Part shown: one piece after another, positions 11,058-20,867 of the stretch
How the letters are laid out: every line of letters starts with the position of its first letter
Position numbering within the stretch: position 1 is the first letter of the stretch
Assembly: GCF_004117055.1 (NCBI RefSeq)
Contig: NZ_CP026363.1
Coordinates: 540,001-604,000 of the forward strand
DNA length: 64,000 nucleotides
Source: Brevibacillus agri
GTDB taxonomy: Bacteria > Bacillota > Bacilli > Brevibacillales > Brevibacillaceae
Direction: 5' to 3'
Notes under the pieces: generated by a model
What the model saw: the letters and a program-made list of their open reading frames with translations, nothing else
Database searches by the model: none
What the model was told of the DNA's origin: nothing
Made by a program: the position numbers and the translations under genes

Positions 11058-12434
11058 ATGAAATTCGATACAATAGCAGCGGTTGCGACACCGATGGGCG
11101 AAGGCGGCATCGCCGTCATTCGGGTAAGCGGTGCGGAAGCGATCGACGTTGTGGATAAGATATATAAAGGAAAACAGCGGTTGTCCACAGTGGATAGCCA
11201 TACGATTCACTACGGTCACCTATACGATCCAGAAACGGGTGAACGGGTGGAAGAGGTGCTTGTGTCTGTGATGAAGGCTCCGCGTACGTTCACGCGAGAG
11301 GATGTAGTGGAGGTAAACTGCCACGGAGGAATCGTGTCCGTTGAAAAGGTGTTGGAGCTGATTCTGGATAACGGCGCCAGACTGGCGGAGCCGGGCGAAT
11401 TTACGAAGCGTGCGTTTTTAAACGGACGCGTCGATTTGTCTCAGGCTGAGGCCGTGATTGATTTGATCCGGGCGAAAACAGACAGAGCGATGAAGGTGGC
11501 TTTGAACCAGGTAGAGGGCAAGCTGTCGCGGCTCATTCGACAGTTGCGCCAAAATTTGATTGAAGCCATGGCGCATATAGAAGTAACGCTGGACTATCCC
11601 GAGCATGACGTCGAGGAGTTTACGCAAAACTTCCTGCGCGGAAAATGCCAGGAGGTAAAAGGCGAGATTCAGCGGCTTTTGCAGACAGCCAAGCAAGGGA
11701 AAATATTGCGCGAAGGCTTGTCTACGGCGATTATCGGGCGGCCGAATGTAGGAAAGTCCTCTCTTCTGAACAGTCTCGTTCAGGAGGAAAAAGCAATCGT
11801 CACCGATGTGGCCGGAACGACTCGTGACGTGATTGAAGAGTACGTCAACGTGCGCGGGGTTCCTCTGCGTCTCATTGATACGGCAGGGATTCGCGATACG
11901 GAAGATATCGTGGAGAAAATCGGGGTGGAAAAATCGCGTCAGCTTTTGCAAAAGGCTGATCTTGTTCTGCTCGTCGTCAATTACAATGAGCCGCTCACGG
12001 CTGACGACTATGCGATTTTTGAAGCGGCAAAAGGCTTTCAGGTCATCGTGATCGTAAACAAGTTCGACTTGCCGCAAAAAGTGGACCTGGAAGAGATCAA
12101 GCGTCATTTCCCGCAGCAGCCGCTTATCATGACCTCCGCGCGTGAGGAGAAGGGGATCGACTTGCTGGAGCAGGCGATCGGGGACATTTTCTTCAGTGGA
12201 CGCGTGCAGCAGGATGATTTGACCTATGTGAGCAATGCCCGTCATATTCAACTGCTTCGCCAGGCTGAAAAAGCGATTGACGAGGCGCTGGCCGGAATTG
12301 ATGATTTGATGCCTGTCGACATGATCCAGATCGACATCAAAAAGTCGTGGGAGCTGCTCGGCGAAGTGATTGGGGAGAGTGTCGGCGAAGATTTGATCGA
12401 CCAGATTTTCTCTCAGTTTTGTCTGGGCAAGTAA
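11058..12434 (+). CDS. mnmE: tRNA modification GTPase MnmE
   Basis: MnmE with MnmG adds (carboxymethyl)aminomethyl groups to wobble U34 of tRNAs. The 458-aa protein has an N-terminal THF-binding domain ([16 protein letters not shown]), a G domain with [12 protein letters not shown] (about 224-235), DTAG and NKFD, and the C-terminal cysteine motif FSQFCLGK. I use ATG 11058, which follows GAGGTGAAG. The frame also contains GTG 11049. mnmG follows after about 105 bp, then rsmG. Confidence 0.97.
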   Translation: MKFDTIAAVATPMGEGGIAVIRVSGAEAIDVVDKIYKGKQRLSTVDSHTIHYGHLYDPETGERVEEVLVSVMKAPRTFTREDVVEVNCHGGIVSVEKVLELILDNGARLAEPGEFTKRAFLNGRVDLSQAEAVIDLIRAKTDRAMKVALNQVEGKLSRLIRQLRQNLIEAMAHIEVTLDYPEHDVEEFTQNFLRGKCQEVKGEIQRLLQTAKQGKILREGLSTAIIGRPNVGKSSLLNSLVQEEKAIVTDVAGTTRDVIEEYVNVRGVPLRLIDTAGIRDTEDIVEKIGVEKSRQLLQKADLVLLVVNYNEPLTADDYAIFEAAKGFQVIVIVNKFDLPQKVDLEEIKRHFPQQPLIMTSAREEKGIDLLEQAIGDIFFSGRVQQDDLTYVSNARHIQLLRQAEKAIDEALAGIDDLMPVDMIQIDIKKSWELLGEVIGESVGEDLIDQIFSQFCLGK

Positions 12435-12540
12435 TCGAAGCGAAATGGACGCAGCATAGAAGTATTTGGAGGACACATCGTCCTGTTTAAAAGGAAGTCG
12501 TGTGCGAGAGAGTCACTCACGAGTAAGGGGGAAAACAAAA

Positions 12541-14439
12541 ATGAACGTTGTACCTGCGTATGAAGCGGGCTCGTTTGACGTCATCGTAATCGGGGCAGGT
12601 CATGCCGGCTGTGAAGCGGCTTTGGCGGCGGCGCGCATGGGCTGCAGCACGTTGCTTTTGACGATCAACCTGGACGCTGTTGCGTACATGCCGTGCAACC
12701 CGTCGGTAGGTGGACCGGCAAAAGGCCACGTCGTGCGGGAGCTGGATGCCCTCGGCGGCGAAATGGGACGCAATACCGATAAAACGCACATTCAAATGCG
12801 CATGCTCAATACGGGAAAAGGTCCTGCTGTACATGCTTTGCGCGCGCAGGCGGACAAATTCGCCTATCAGCATGAAATGAAAAAAACGATTGAAAATACG
12901 CCAAATTTGATCCTCCGTCAAGCGATGGTAGAGGAGCTGCTCGTCGAGGACGGTGTCTGTGTAGGGGTTATCACCCAGACAGGGGCGCGGTACAAGGCAA
13001 AATCGGTTGTTTTGACGACCGGAACGTATTTGCGCGGAAAAATCATTCTCGGCGATTTGCAGTACGAGAGCGGCCCGAACAACATGCGTCCGTCGATTCG
13101 CCTGGCCCATCATCTGAAAGAACTCGGCTTTGAAATGACGCGCTTCAAGACAGGTACGCCTCCGCGCGTGCACAAAAACAGCGTCGATTTTTCCAAAATG
13201 GAGATTCAGCCTGGAGACTCGGTGCCACGCGCCTTTTCGTATGAAACAACGGAGTTTATCATGGACCAGTTGCCTTGCTGGCTGACATATACCAATGAGG
13301 AGACGCACGGGCTCATCAATTCGAACCTGCACCGTGCTCCGATGTACTCGGGCATGATCGAAGGGACCGGACCGCGTTACTGCCCGTCTATTGAGGACAA
13401 AGTCGTGCGCTTTAACGACAAACCGCGCCATCAAATCTTCCTGGAGCCGGAAGGGCGGAATACGGAAGAAATGTACGTGCAGGGCTTGTCTACAAGCTTG
13501 CCGGAAGACGTGCAATTGTCGATGCTGCGTTCGATGGCGGGGATGGAAGAAGTCAAAATGATGCGCCCAGGCTATGCGATCGAGTACGATTCGATTGTGC
13601 CGACGCAACTGTGGCCGTCTTTGGAAACGAAAAAATTGCCTGGCCTGTTTACGGCCGGTCAAATCAACGGAACTTCGGGGTATGAAGAGGCAGCGGGCCA
13701 AGGGCTGATGGCGGGCATCAACGCAGCGCGCCGGGTTCAGGGCAAACCGCCAGTCATTTTGGGCCGGGAAGAGGCGTACATTGGCGTTTTGATCGACGAC
13801 CTGGTGACAAAAGGGACACATGAGCCTTATCGTCTGCTTACTTCCCGCGCCGAGTATCGTCTGCTTTTGCGTCATGACAATGCCGACCTGCGTCTGACCG
13901 ACATCGGCTACGAAATCGGCTTGATTAGCGAAGAACGCTACAAGCGTTTTACCGAAAAACGCCGCTTGATCGAGCAGGAAAAGGAGCGCGTGGAAAATAC
14001 GCGCGTGCGTCCCGACATGGAGCATGTACAGGAAGTGTTGCGTGCAGCGGGCTCGCCAGAACTGACAGAAGTGATTGAGCTGGCGCAACTGCTGCGCCGC
14101 CCGGAGCTGACTTATAGCCATATCGAAGCGATGGTTCCCGCGCCGCAAGCGTTGCCGGAGGAAGTGAAAGAGCAGGTAGAAATCCAGATCAAATACGACG
14201 GCTACATTAAAAAGTCTTTGCAGCAGGTCGAACGGATGAAAAAGATGGAGGAACGCCGCATTCCGGCAGACATCGACTACCATCAGATTTCCGGCTTGTC
14301 CAAAGAGTCCCGGGAAAATATGTCCAAAATCCGTCCTTTGAACATCGGGCAAGCGGCGCGCATCGCAGGGGTAACTCCTGCAGACATTTCCGTTTTGATG
14401 GTGTATCTGGAGTATAAACGCGCAGGTGCAGCGGAGTAA
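12541..14439 (+). CDS. mnmG: tRNA uridine-5-carboxymethylaminomethyl modification enzyme MnmG (GidA)
   Basis: An FAD-dependent partner of MnmE, 632 aa. It has the N-terminal dinucleotide-binding motif [19 protein letters not shown] (residues 16-34), [14 protein letters not shown], and [20 protein letters not shown] in the C-terminal half. ATG 12541 follows AAGGGGGA. The open frame begins earlier, at 12466, but the added residues do not resemble the family. It is part of mnmE-mnmG-rsmG. Confidence 0.97.
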   Translation: MNVVPAYEAGSFDVIVIGAGHAGCEAALAAARMGCSTLLLTINLDAVAYMPCNPSVGGPAKGHVVRELDALGGEMGRNTDKTHIQMRMLNTGKGPAVHALRAQADKFAYQHEMKKTIENTPNLILRQAMVEELLVEDGVCVGVITQTGARYKAKSVVLTTGTYLRGKIILGDLQYESGPNNMRPSIRLAHHLKELGFEMTRFKTGTPPRVHKNSVDFSKMEIQPGDSVPRAFSYETTEFIMDQLPCWLTYTNEETHGLINSNLHRAPMYSGMIEGTGPRYCPSIEDKVVRFNDKPRHQIFLEPEGRNTEEMYVQGLSTSLPEDVQLSMLRSMAGMEEVKMMRPGYAIEYDSIVPTQLWPSLETKKLPGLFTAGQINGTSGYEEAAGQGLMAGINAARRVQGKPPVILGREEAYIGVLIDDLVTKGTHEPYRLLTSRAEYRLLLRHDNADLRLTDIGYEIGLISEERYKRFTEKRRLIEQEKERVENTRVRPDMEHVQEVLRAAGSPELTEVIELAQLLRRPELTYSHIEAMVPAPQALPEEVKEQVEIQIKYDGYIKKSLQQVERMKKMEERRIPADIDYHQISGLSKESRENMSKIRPLNIGQAARIAGVTPADISVLMVYLEYKRAGAAE

Positions 14440-14452
14440 GGAGATCAGCTAA

Positions 14453-15169
14453 ATGACCAAAGAACAGTTTGCCGAGGCTCTCGCAGCGCAAGGCATTTCG
14501 TTAACGGATCGTCAGAAGGAGCAGTTTGACCAATTTTTCCGTCTGCTTGTGGAATGGAACGAGAAAATGAATCTGACGGGCATTACCGAAGAGGGGCAAG
14601 TGTACATCAAGCACTTTTACGATTCGATCACGCCTGCCTTTTACTTCCCTTTTGACCAGGTAAAGTCGGTCGTAGATATTGGCGGCGGTGCCGGCTTCCC
14701 GAGCATCCCGCTGAAAATTTGCTTCCCGCATCTGAAAATGACGATTATTGATTCGCTGAACAAGCGCATGAGCTTTTTGCAGCATGTGGCGAGCGAATTG
14801 GGGCTGGCAGATGTTCATCCCGTCCATGGACGGGCAGAGGATCGCGGACAAGAGGCCGGCTATCGCGAGCAGTTCGATCTCGTAGTTGCCCGCGCTGTGG
14901 CACGGCTGAACTTGCTGGCTGAATTTTGTCTGCCATTTGCCCAGCCGAAGGGCCATTTTATCGCTCTCAAAGGGGCAGATATTACGACTGAGCTGAACGA
15001 AGCGAAAAAGGCGATCAAAACGTTGGGCGGCAAAACGCGAAAGGTGGAGACGTTCCAACTGCTGGAGGACGCAGGGGAGCGCAACATCGTCATCATTGAA
15101 AAAATAGAGGCGACGCCGAAAAACTATCCGCGCAAGGCGGGGGTTCCGGCTAAGAAGCCGTTGGTATAG
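14453..15169 (+). CDS. rsmG: 16S rRNA (guanine527-N7)-methyltransferase RsmG
   Basis: RsmG (GidB) methylates G527 of 16S rRNA with SAM. The 238-aa protein has the SAM-binding motif VVDIGGGAGFPSIPLKI (about 70-86), DSLNKRMSFLQ and VVARAVARLNLL. ATG 14453 follows AGGAGATC, 13 bp after mnmG. The C-terminus (NYPRKAGVPAKKPL) is typical. A terminator follows. Confidence 0.97.
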   Translation: MTKEQFAEALAAQGISLTDRQKEQFDQFFRLLVEWNEKMNLTGITEEGQVYIKHFYDSITPAFYFPFDQVKSVVDIGGGAGFPSIPLKICFPHLKMTIIDSLNKRMSFLQHVASELGLADVHPVHGRAEDRGQEAGYREQFDLVVARAVARLNLLAEFCLPFAQPKGHFIALKGADITTELNEAKKAIKTLGGKTRKVETFQLLEDAGERNIVIIEKIEATPKNYPRKAGVPAKKPLV

Positions 15170-15183
15170 TAAGAGGATTGGAG

Positions 15184-15215
15184 AAGATCGCAGAGCGGGG
15201 CTGCGGTCTTTTTTT
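15184..15215 (+). terminator. terminator after rsmG
   Basis: Stem AAGATCGCAG (15184-15193) / CTGCGGTCTT (15201-15210) with one G-U pair, a 7-nt loop and a T-run. It ends the mnmE-mnmG-rsmG transcript. Confidence 0.9.
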
Positions 15216-16020
15216 GTTTTGGGAAGTGGAGAGAGAGTTAGGGGAAGATGAGCGGGGATAAGGTGGTTTTTATTGTTTTAGGGGGCTAAGGGAGTTAAAG
15301 GGTTTTTGGTGGAGTTTTTTTGCTATCGGTCGTTATTGGTCGGGAGAGCGTAAGTCGGTATTGGTGGGATTGGAACGGAGGGGGTGGGCATGTGTTGTAA
15401 GTGGGGAGGTGTTTTTGAGCGAGGCGGGCGTGGTCTTGGGGAGTTAGAGTGGCTAGCGGCCTGGGGAACAGGCTGAAAAGCGGTCTGAAAAGCAGCCTGA
15501 AAACTTTTGGGGCTTTTTTGCTTAGGTCAAAGTTCTTTTTCTTATATGGCTATGGTGCGCGAGGAACGATTAGCGCGAGGTTAAAGGGGATATGTGTGTG
15601 TAGAGAGGAAAATTGGAGTGTAGGTGGTTGTGGGGTGGGCGAGCAGGCAGACAGACAGGCAGACAGGCAGGCAGGTGGACAGCCAGCCAGACACCAGCCA
15701 GACATTCGGACCCATAAGCTGTTTTGGCTTGGTTGGCGAAGTTTTCTTTTCTCACGGCAGAACGTTTGGAACGAAGCGACTTACTCTCGTGAGCAGAGGC
15801 GAGTTCGGGTGGAGGTAGTCGTGGCCTGCGCGAGCGGACAGTCGACCTCCAAAGCTTCTTCGGTCCTTTATGAGAAGTCCTTTTACCCGCGACCAACCAA
15901 CATTCGAGTCCTTACACGCCAAAATGAATCTACCGCTTAGGCGCATGCAGCTCTCTCAGGGCGCATATACATACGAGTAACAGTGACGATAACGATTACC
16001 GTTCTGAGAGGATGATAGAT
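15216..16020. other. gene-free stretch between rsmG and the MgtC-like gene
   Basis: I see no convincing gene on either strand. The first part (15220-15440) is unusually rich in G and GT. The middle has repeats of the type CTGAAAAGC (15470-15505) and a tetranucleotide microsatellite. Open frames here lack ribosome sites and family-like sequence. Confidence 0.6.
15644..15675 (+). repeat. CAGG/CAGA tetranucleotide microsatellite
   Basis: Eight consecutive four-base units CAGR (cagg, caga, caga, cagg, caga, cagg, cagg, cagg), followed by looser CAG-rich sequence to about 15710. It is in non-coding DNA. Such runs can slip during replication. Confidence 0.85.
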
Positions 16021-16581
16021 ATGGAAGAAGCGTGGACTTCCCTTTTTCCACCGGAGCTTCCGACTATTTTGTTGCGGCTGTTCCTTGCCTTTTTGGCGGG
16101 AGCCATCATGGGGTGGGAGCGGGAGCGTTTTATTAAGGACGTGAGCAGGCAACGAGGAGCTGGCTTTCGGACTTACAGCCTCGTTTGTTTCGGATCTTGT
16201 CTGTTTGGACTGGCCTCCATTTACGGCTTTCAATCCAGCGGGGTGAACAACGATCCCGGCAGGGTAGCTGCACAGGTGGTTACGGGCATGGGTTTTTTGG
16301 GGGCGGGGGCGATCATCAAATTCAACGGCTCAGTGAAAGGCTTGACGACTGCGGCCGGGATGTGGGTGGCGTCGGCGATCGGACTGATGTTTAGTGCGGG
16401 CATGTACATAACGGCGATTGTAGCTGCATTTTTTGCTTACCTGACTCTGGACTTCCATCGGTTGTTTCCCAAGCTCTTTTCTGTCACCAAGATTTCACAT
16501 CCTACCGATGAGAGCATAGGTGGGGAAGAGCGGGGAAAACACAGTGGCAAAGCCAATTTCTATGACCACGATCACGATTGA
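16021..16581 (+). CDS. MgtC/SapB family membrane protein
   Basis: A 186-aa inner-membrane protein of the MgtC/SapB family: RLFLAFLAGAIMGWERE, RGAGFRTYSLVCFGSCLF, VVTGMGFLGAGAIIKFNGSVKGLTTAAGMWVASAIG, with about four to five membrane helices. MgtC proteins affect magnesium homeostasis and, in pathogens, acid and phagosome survival; the exact activity is unsettled. The C-terminus is rich in His and Asp (YDHDHD), perhaps metal-binding. ATG 16021 is preferred to 16012 by distance from GAGAGG. A parS site begins directly after the stop codon. Confidence 0.88.
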   Translation: MEEAWTSLFPPELPTILLRLFLAFLAGAIMGWERERFIKDVSRQRGAGFRTYSLVCFGSCLFGLASIYGFQSSGVNNDPGRVAAQVVTGMGFLGAGAIIKFNGSVKGLTTAAGMWVASAIGLMFSAGMYITAIVAAFFAYLTLDFHRLFPKLFSVTKISHPTDESIGGEERGKHSGKANFYDHDHD

Positions 16582-16597
16582 TGTTTCACGTGAAACG
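16582..16597. other. parS site (15 of 16 bases)
   Basis: TGTTTCACGTGAAACG, one base from the 16-bp Bacillales parS consensus (final A). It is the binding and loading site of Spo0J (ParB), 4.3 kb upstream of the spo0J gene, and begins immediately after the MgtC-like stop codon. Confidence 0.93.
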
Positions 16598-16800
16598 TTT
16601 TTCCCAAGCAGGAATTGGGCGAAGCTTGCAGAATTACTAATATAAAAGAAAACTAAGTCATTTACAGAGAAAATGGCAATAGGTCAAAGGGGATTTTTCA
16701 AAACGATCGGATAGGCAATACGAGTCTGGCAGGAAGTGCATCGTGTAGTGCTTGGGAACCTTGTTCGCGGGTGTTGACCGCAATTCTCCAATGAAAATGG

Positions 16801-17000
16801 GGGAATGCAAGGAAGGGGGCATTTCTGCGTTAAGTGGCTAACGATCTGAAAGGCGAGGGGGACGGAAACTAGCTCTGAAGAACTAGCCTCGTTTCACAGT
16901 GGACACCGGACAGCAGCATCCACTTAACGGTATAGGGAGACTCTATCAGTCCCATGCAACTCTGAGCGGCTGCTGGCAGCATAGCGGAGGGTTTTTAGCG
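16801..17000 (+). ncRNA. candidate structured RNA between parS and noc
   Basis: CGTTAAGTGG (16828-16837) pairs perfectly over 10 bp with CCACTTAACG (16920-16929). Inside is a second stem GCGAGG (16853-16858) / CCTCGT (16887-16892), continued by CTAG/CTAG (16869-16872, 16883-16886). Flanking hairpins are AATGC/GCATT (16804-16823) and GCTG-CTGG-CAGC (16969-16980). A weak promoter TTGGGC-17-TAATAT lies at 16615-16643. It matches no RNA family I recognise. The strand is assumed from neighbours. Confidence 0.35.
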
Positions 17001-17487
17001 AAAAAATGCCTGAAGCGGGCGCTGATGCACTTCGTCATGCCTGACAAAATGGCAAGGCGCGCGGACTAGCGAATGTGTATATGTTTTAACAGTCAATTCC
17101 AGCCGATATTTACACCAGAAAGACAAATAGCTTTTTGCCGAGATTCTGCCATGTGAATGGACAGGACCTTTTTTTCACGTGGAGGGATGTTTTTCGTTTT
17201 CACCACGCAAAAATTTGTACAGGATTGCCTGTTTAAGCAAAACGGTTGATTACAGACAGCTTTTGGCGTCGCAGGATTACTTTTTGCAGGTGATGATGCA
17301 AAGGCAGCGCAGCTAGTCGCGTCGACTTGGCGGCGAGGCTTGGAATGACTGATGAAGAAGCCCGTGCCGCTTGGCATTCAGTTCTTCGGCAGATGCTTAG
17401 AGAGCTGGAGTCTCGAAAGCTTTACGCACAGAGCAGCAGTGGTTTTACATTAGCGCGATGGAACGGGTAGAAGTGGGGGATTTTTCT
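17001..17487. other. gap upstream of noc with protein-like but interrupted frames
   Basis: No intact gene. Plus-strand frames between about 17180 and 17470 read like protein but are cut by stops. The longest start is ATG 17345, a 40-codon frame (MTDEEARAAWHSVLRQ) that runs past the upstream end of the noc frame. This may be a decayed gene or chance. Confidence 0.35.
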
Positions 17488-18333
17488 ATGGCAGTGAAGG
17501 ATTCATTTTCTCGGATTTTTGGATTGACAGACAAGACAGATAATGAAGAAATCAGGCAGCTTCCAGTCGAAGAGATTGTGCCAAATCCATATCAGCCTCG
17601 AACGGTTTTTGATGACGAGAAAATCGACGAGCTGTGTCAAACGATTCGCACTCATGGGCTGATTCAACCGATCGTTGTCCGGGTGAGAGACGGCCGCTAC
17701 GAGTTGATTGCCGGAGAACGGCGTTTGCGCGCAACAAAAAAGTTAGGCATGGAGAAAATTCCTGCGATCATCAAAGATTTCAACGATGCACAAACAGCTT
17801 CGATTGCCTTGATTGAAAATCTTCAGCGCGAAGGACTGACGGCGATTGAAGAGGCTGTTGCCTATCAGAAGCTGATCGATTTGCACGATTTGACGCAGGA
17901 GAGTCTGGCGCAGCGTCTGGGAAAAGGGCAGTCGACCATCGCCAACAAGCTGCGACTTTTGCATTTGCCGCAGGAGGTGCAAGATGCGCTGTTGACTCGC
18001 CAGGTGACAGAGCGCCATGCGCGAGCATTGATTCCACTCAAGGACGCGGAACTGCAAGTAAAAGTGCTGGCAGAAATCCTGGAGCGAGAGTGGAATGTCA
18101 AGCAGACAGAGGTGCGCGTCAAGCAGCTTCTGGAAGCGGCGGAAAATCCAAAGGCGGAAAAAGAGTCAAAACCGCGCTGGAAAGCATTCTCCAGAGATGC
18201 CCGCATCGCGATCAATACAGTGCGCCAGTCGATTGACATGGTCATGCAGACGGGCTTGCCAGTAGAGACGAACGAGGAAGACCATGATGAATTTTATCAA
18301 TTCACCATTCGGATTCCGAAAAATAACAAGTAG
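17488..18333 (+). CDS. noc: nucleoid occlusion protein Noc
   Basis: Noc is a ParB-family CTPase that binds NBS sites and the membrane and blocks Z-ring assembly over the nucleoid. The 281-aa protein opens with an amphipathic membrane-targeting helix ([13 protein letters not shown]), then NPYQPR, GERRLRA, the HTH region [24 protein letters not shown] and the Noc C-terminus ([28 protein letters not shown]) that separates it from Spo0J. ATG 17488 follows GTGGGGGA; ATG 17458 is less likely. No NBS palindrome was noticed in the window. Confidence 0.95.
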   Translation: MAVKDSFSRIFGLTDKTDNEEIRQLPVEEIVPNPYQPRTVFDDEKIDELCQTIRTHGLIQPIVVRVRDGRYELIAGERRLRATKKLGMEKIPAIIKDFNDAQTASIALIENLQREGLTAIEEAVAYQKLIDLHDLTQESLAQRLGKGQSTIANKLRLLHLPQEVQDALLTRQVTERHARALIPLKDAELQVKVLAEILEREWNVKQTEVRVKQLLEAAENPKAEKESKPRWKAFSRDARIAINTVRQSIDMVMQTGLPVETNEEDHDEFYQFTIRIPKNNK

Positions 18334-18475
18334 GAAGCAAGTGTACGAAGTATGGTAGGCGAAGGGCTTAGCTGCCTTCTCTTCTATGAGAAGGGCTGTT
18401 TTTGCAAGAAGGGCGTAGTCGATTTCGGGTAGTGGCTTTTGGGCGAGATGGGCTTCGTCATGAGTTGTGGGCATG
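18334..18475. other. gap after noc, possible degenerate flank of the tandem array
   Basis: The 3' side of noc. Sequences at about 18393-18470 resemble very diverged copies of the following repeat, for example TTGCAAGAAGGGCGTAGTCG. There is no clear terminator or gene. Confidence 0.4.
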
Positions 18476-19199
18476 GTGAATCGTGTCCTAGCGAAAGCCT
18501 ACGAGTTGAACACGTATTGAGAATCGCGGCCTTGCAAAAAGTCTGCGATTTGAAGGCGGTTTTGATCGTTGCCTTGCGCAAAGCTTGTGAGTTGAAGTTG
18601 CGTTGTGAATGGTGGACTTGGGAAACAGCTTGCGAGTTGAATAGCGTCAAAAATCGTAGACTTGGGAAAAGCTCGCCAGTTGAAGTGATATTCCGAATCG
18701 TGCCCTTGCGCTAAGCCTGCGATTTAAGGGCGGAGCGTTGCAAAAGTTGTCGAGTTAAAAGGGCGGCGAGAATGAAGGCTGTGAGAAAAGATTGTGGGTT
18801 GAAGTGCCGTCGTGAATGGTGATCTTACGAATAGATTTCGAATAGAAGCGGCGCTGTGAACCGTGGCTTGCCAAATGGTTACGAGCTGAAATGGCGTGTG
18901 AATCATAGCATTGCCAAAAGCTGACGAGCTAAAATGGCGTGCGAATCATGGCATTGCCAAAAGCTTGCGAGAAATGGCGTTGTGAATCGTGTCCTCGCGA
19001 AAGCCTACGAGTTGAAATGCCGTTGTAAATCTGGCATTGCCAAAAGCCTACGAGCGATAGTACCGTTGAAAACGATGTCCTTACAAAAACCTAACGAGTT
19101 GAAGTGACGCTGCGGATCATGCTTTTGCAAAAGCTTACGAACTAAAGTGCCGTCGTGCCCGCCCGCGTGACCTCGCGAAATCCATGCGAGTTGAAATCA
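18476..19199. repeat. degenerate 41-44 bp tandem array between noc and soj
   Basis: About 17 imperfect copies of one unit. Its idealised parts are GTGAATCRTGGCATTGCC, AAAAGCYTACGAG and TTGAARTGGCGTT. Copies begin at 18476, 18519, 18561, 18605, 18649, 18693, 18732 (short), 18768, 18812, 18856, 18898, 18941, 18982, 19025, 19068, 19112 and 19155. The period is not a multiple of three and shifts between copies, so the array cannot encode a protein repeat. Some copies contain a small TGGC-ATT-GCCA hairpin. No mobile gene is nearby. Confidence 0.85.
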
Positions 19200-20108
19200 A
19201 ATCGTGTCCCGTACCCTTTAGAAAGCCAACAGTCCGAAAAAACGCCAAGAATCGCAACATAAGAGCATGAACGGCAACACCTGCCCCACTATACCTCTGT
19301 CTCTATAATAATAGATAATAGAGAACAGAAAGCCACTCCCATAAAAAAAGAACATATCAAAACATAAAACGAAAAAACGGCAAGGGCGTGGCGACAGGGT
19401 CGCCTTTCTTTTTGGGCAAATCCGAATGAGAAAAGTAATAGATCGGAGCAGCGAGCACTTACGACTGTGCCCGACTACCTGCACGACCGATTCTTTTTGG
19501 GAGTTTGCATGCGCGGCCTTGACCGTTTTTTCCAAGCTTTGCTTGCGTAAGAAGCATCTTTTTCTGGCAAAAAGGGGACAATCGGAACTGTTCGGACAAA
19601 ATTAAGGACAAATTGTCTCAATATCAAAAAAACAGCGTACGGGCAAGCAATAAATCTGGTAACATGGGTAGTACCAAGCTTTTTTTACGTTTTGGGGTAG
19701 TCGTTGTTTCGCGATGAGGTTTCGTTTTGTGTATAACAGACAAGCTAGCGCAGCTTTTTGCTTCAGAAGGGGAAGTTTGGAACGGATGGAAGCCTGAAAA
19801 AGCTGTCCGAAAGCTTCTTCCTGGTTGGAAACAACAACCGCCATCCCGCAAAAAGCTTTTCCATAACGCTACCTGATACACACATTTCAGAGGCAACGTC
19901 ACAGGCCCCACATTGAAAAGTTCTTAGATAGTTAAAGAATCTGCCCGGGTCCAGCCGGATCAGGCAGAGCATAGGCAGTTGAAGATAACCGATCACGAGT
20001 CTTTTGGCACAAACCAGATATTCTTGAAGGCGTTCCGGAAAGCTGGCGATTGTATCTTGCTAGGCAAAATCACAAGCTTTCCTACACGAGAAAAATGAGG
20101 TGGAGAAG
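19200..20108. other. gene-free stretch upstream of soj
   Basis: No convincing gene on either strand; the minus-strand frames at 19218-19535 and 19624-19911 lack ribosome sites and family features. It contains the hairpin at 19390-19413 and mostly unstructured sequence up to the soj ribosome site. Confidence 0.55.
19390..19413 (+). terminator. terminator-like hairpin upstream of soj
   Basis: GGCGAC (19390-19395) / GTCGCC (19399-19404) with a 3-nt loop and TTTCTTTTT tail. It would stop transcription coming from the noc or repeat side. Confidence 0.6.
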
Positions 20109-20867
20109 TTGGGTAAAATCATTGCGGTTGCGAACCAGAAAGGCGGCGTCGGGAAAACGACTACGTCCGTCAATCTAAGTGCTTGTCTGGCCGCATTGGG
20201 GAAAAAGGTGCTGCTGGTGGATATTGATCCACAAGGGAACGCAACCAGTGGTATCGGAGTAAACAAAGCCGATGTCCGCTATTGTATTTATGATGTTCTC
20301 ATTAACGACATCAGCCCCGTAGATGCGACTCTGCCTACCGAGATTGAAGGATTGATGATTATTCCGGCGACGATTCAATTGGCGGGAGCAGAAATTGAAT
20401 TGGTTCCAACGATATCCCGGGAGGTTCGTCTGAAAAAAGCCTTGGAGGTTGTGAAGGACAAATACGACTTTGTCATTATCGATTGCCCGCCTTCCTTGGG
20501 AATTTTGACAGTCAACTCCCTGACTGCTGCTGACTCGGTCTTGATCCCGATTCAATGTGAATACTACGCATTGGAAGGATTGAGCCAACTGTTGAACACA
20601 ATTCGCCTGGTACAAAAGCATCTCAATTCGCAATTGGCGATTGAAGGCGTCGTGCTGACCATGCTGGATGCACGCACGAATTTGGGGCTGCAAGTGATTG
20701 AGGAAGTGAAAAAGTACTTCCAGGAGAAAGTGTACAAAACGATTATTCCGCGAAATGTTCGTTTGAGCGAAGCGCCATCACATGGACAAGCCATTATAAC
20801 GTACGATCCACGCTCGCGTGGTGCAGAAGTTTATTCTGACTTGGCGAAGGAAGTGGTAGGGGTATGA
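20109..20867 (+). CDS. soj: chromosome partitioning ATPase Soj (ParA)
   Basis: Soj is the ParA-type ATPase that with Spo0J drives origin segregation and modulates DnaA. The 252-aa protein has the deviant Walker A KGGVGKTT near the N-terminus (IIAVANQKGGVGKTTTSVNL), DIDPQGNATSG and DYDFVIIDCPPSLG-type Walker B. I take TTG 20109 as start (GAGGTGG 5 nt before); it aligns with the B. subtilis start, while GTG 20100 overlaps the ribosome site. The stop overlaps spo0J by 4 bp (ATGA). Confidence 0.97.
   Translation: MGKIIAVANQKGGVGKTTTSVNLSACLAALGKKVLLVDIDPQGNATSGIGVNKADVRYCIYDVLINDISPVDATLPTEIEGLMIIPATIQLAGAEIELVPTISREVRLKKALEVVKDKYDFVIIDCPPSLGILTVNSLTAADSVLIPIQCEYYALEGLSQLLNTIRLVQKHLNSQLAIEGVVLTMLDARTNLGLQVIEEVKKYFQEKVYKTIIPRNVRLSEAPSHGQAIITYDPRSRGAEVYSDLAKEVVGV

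Noticed and set aside
12517-14352. Long minus-strand frame opposite mnmG
   Set aside because: Shadow of mnmG; Arg/His-rich low-information protein.
15449-15940. Plus-strand frame of 163 codons covering the microsatellite
   Set aside because: The protein is dominated by the CAGR repeat translation (RQADRQAGG) and has no ribosome site or homologous look.
17093-17377. Minus-strand frame upstream of noc
   Set aside because: No ribosome site and no recognisable sequence; chance frame in a non-coding gap.
18476-19199. Possible CRISPR array in the noc-soj gap
   Set aside because: The whole 41-44 bp unit repeats with drift. There are no constant repeats alternating with unique spacers and no cas genes.
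19218-19911. Two minus-strand frames upstream of soj
   Set aside because: No ribosome sites, odd composition and overlap with a terminator-like hairpin.
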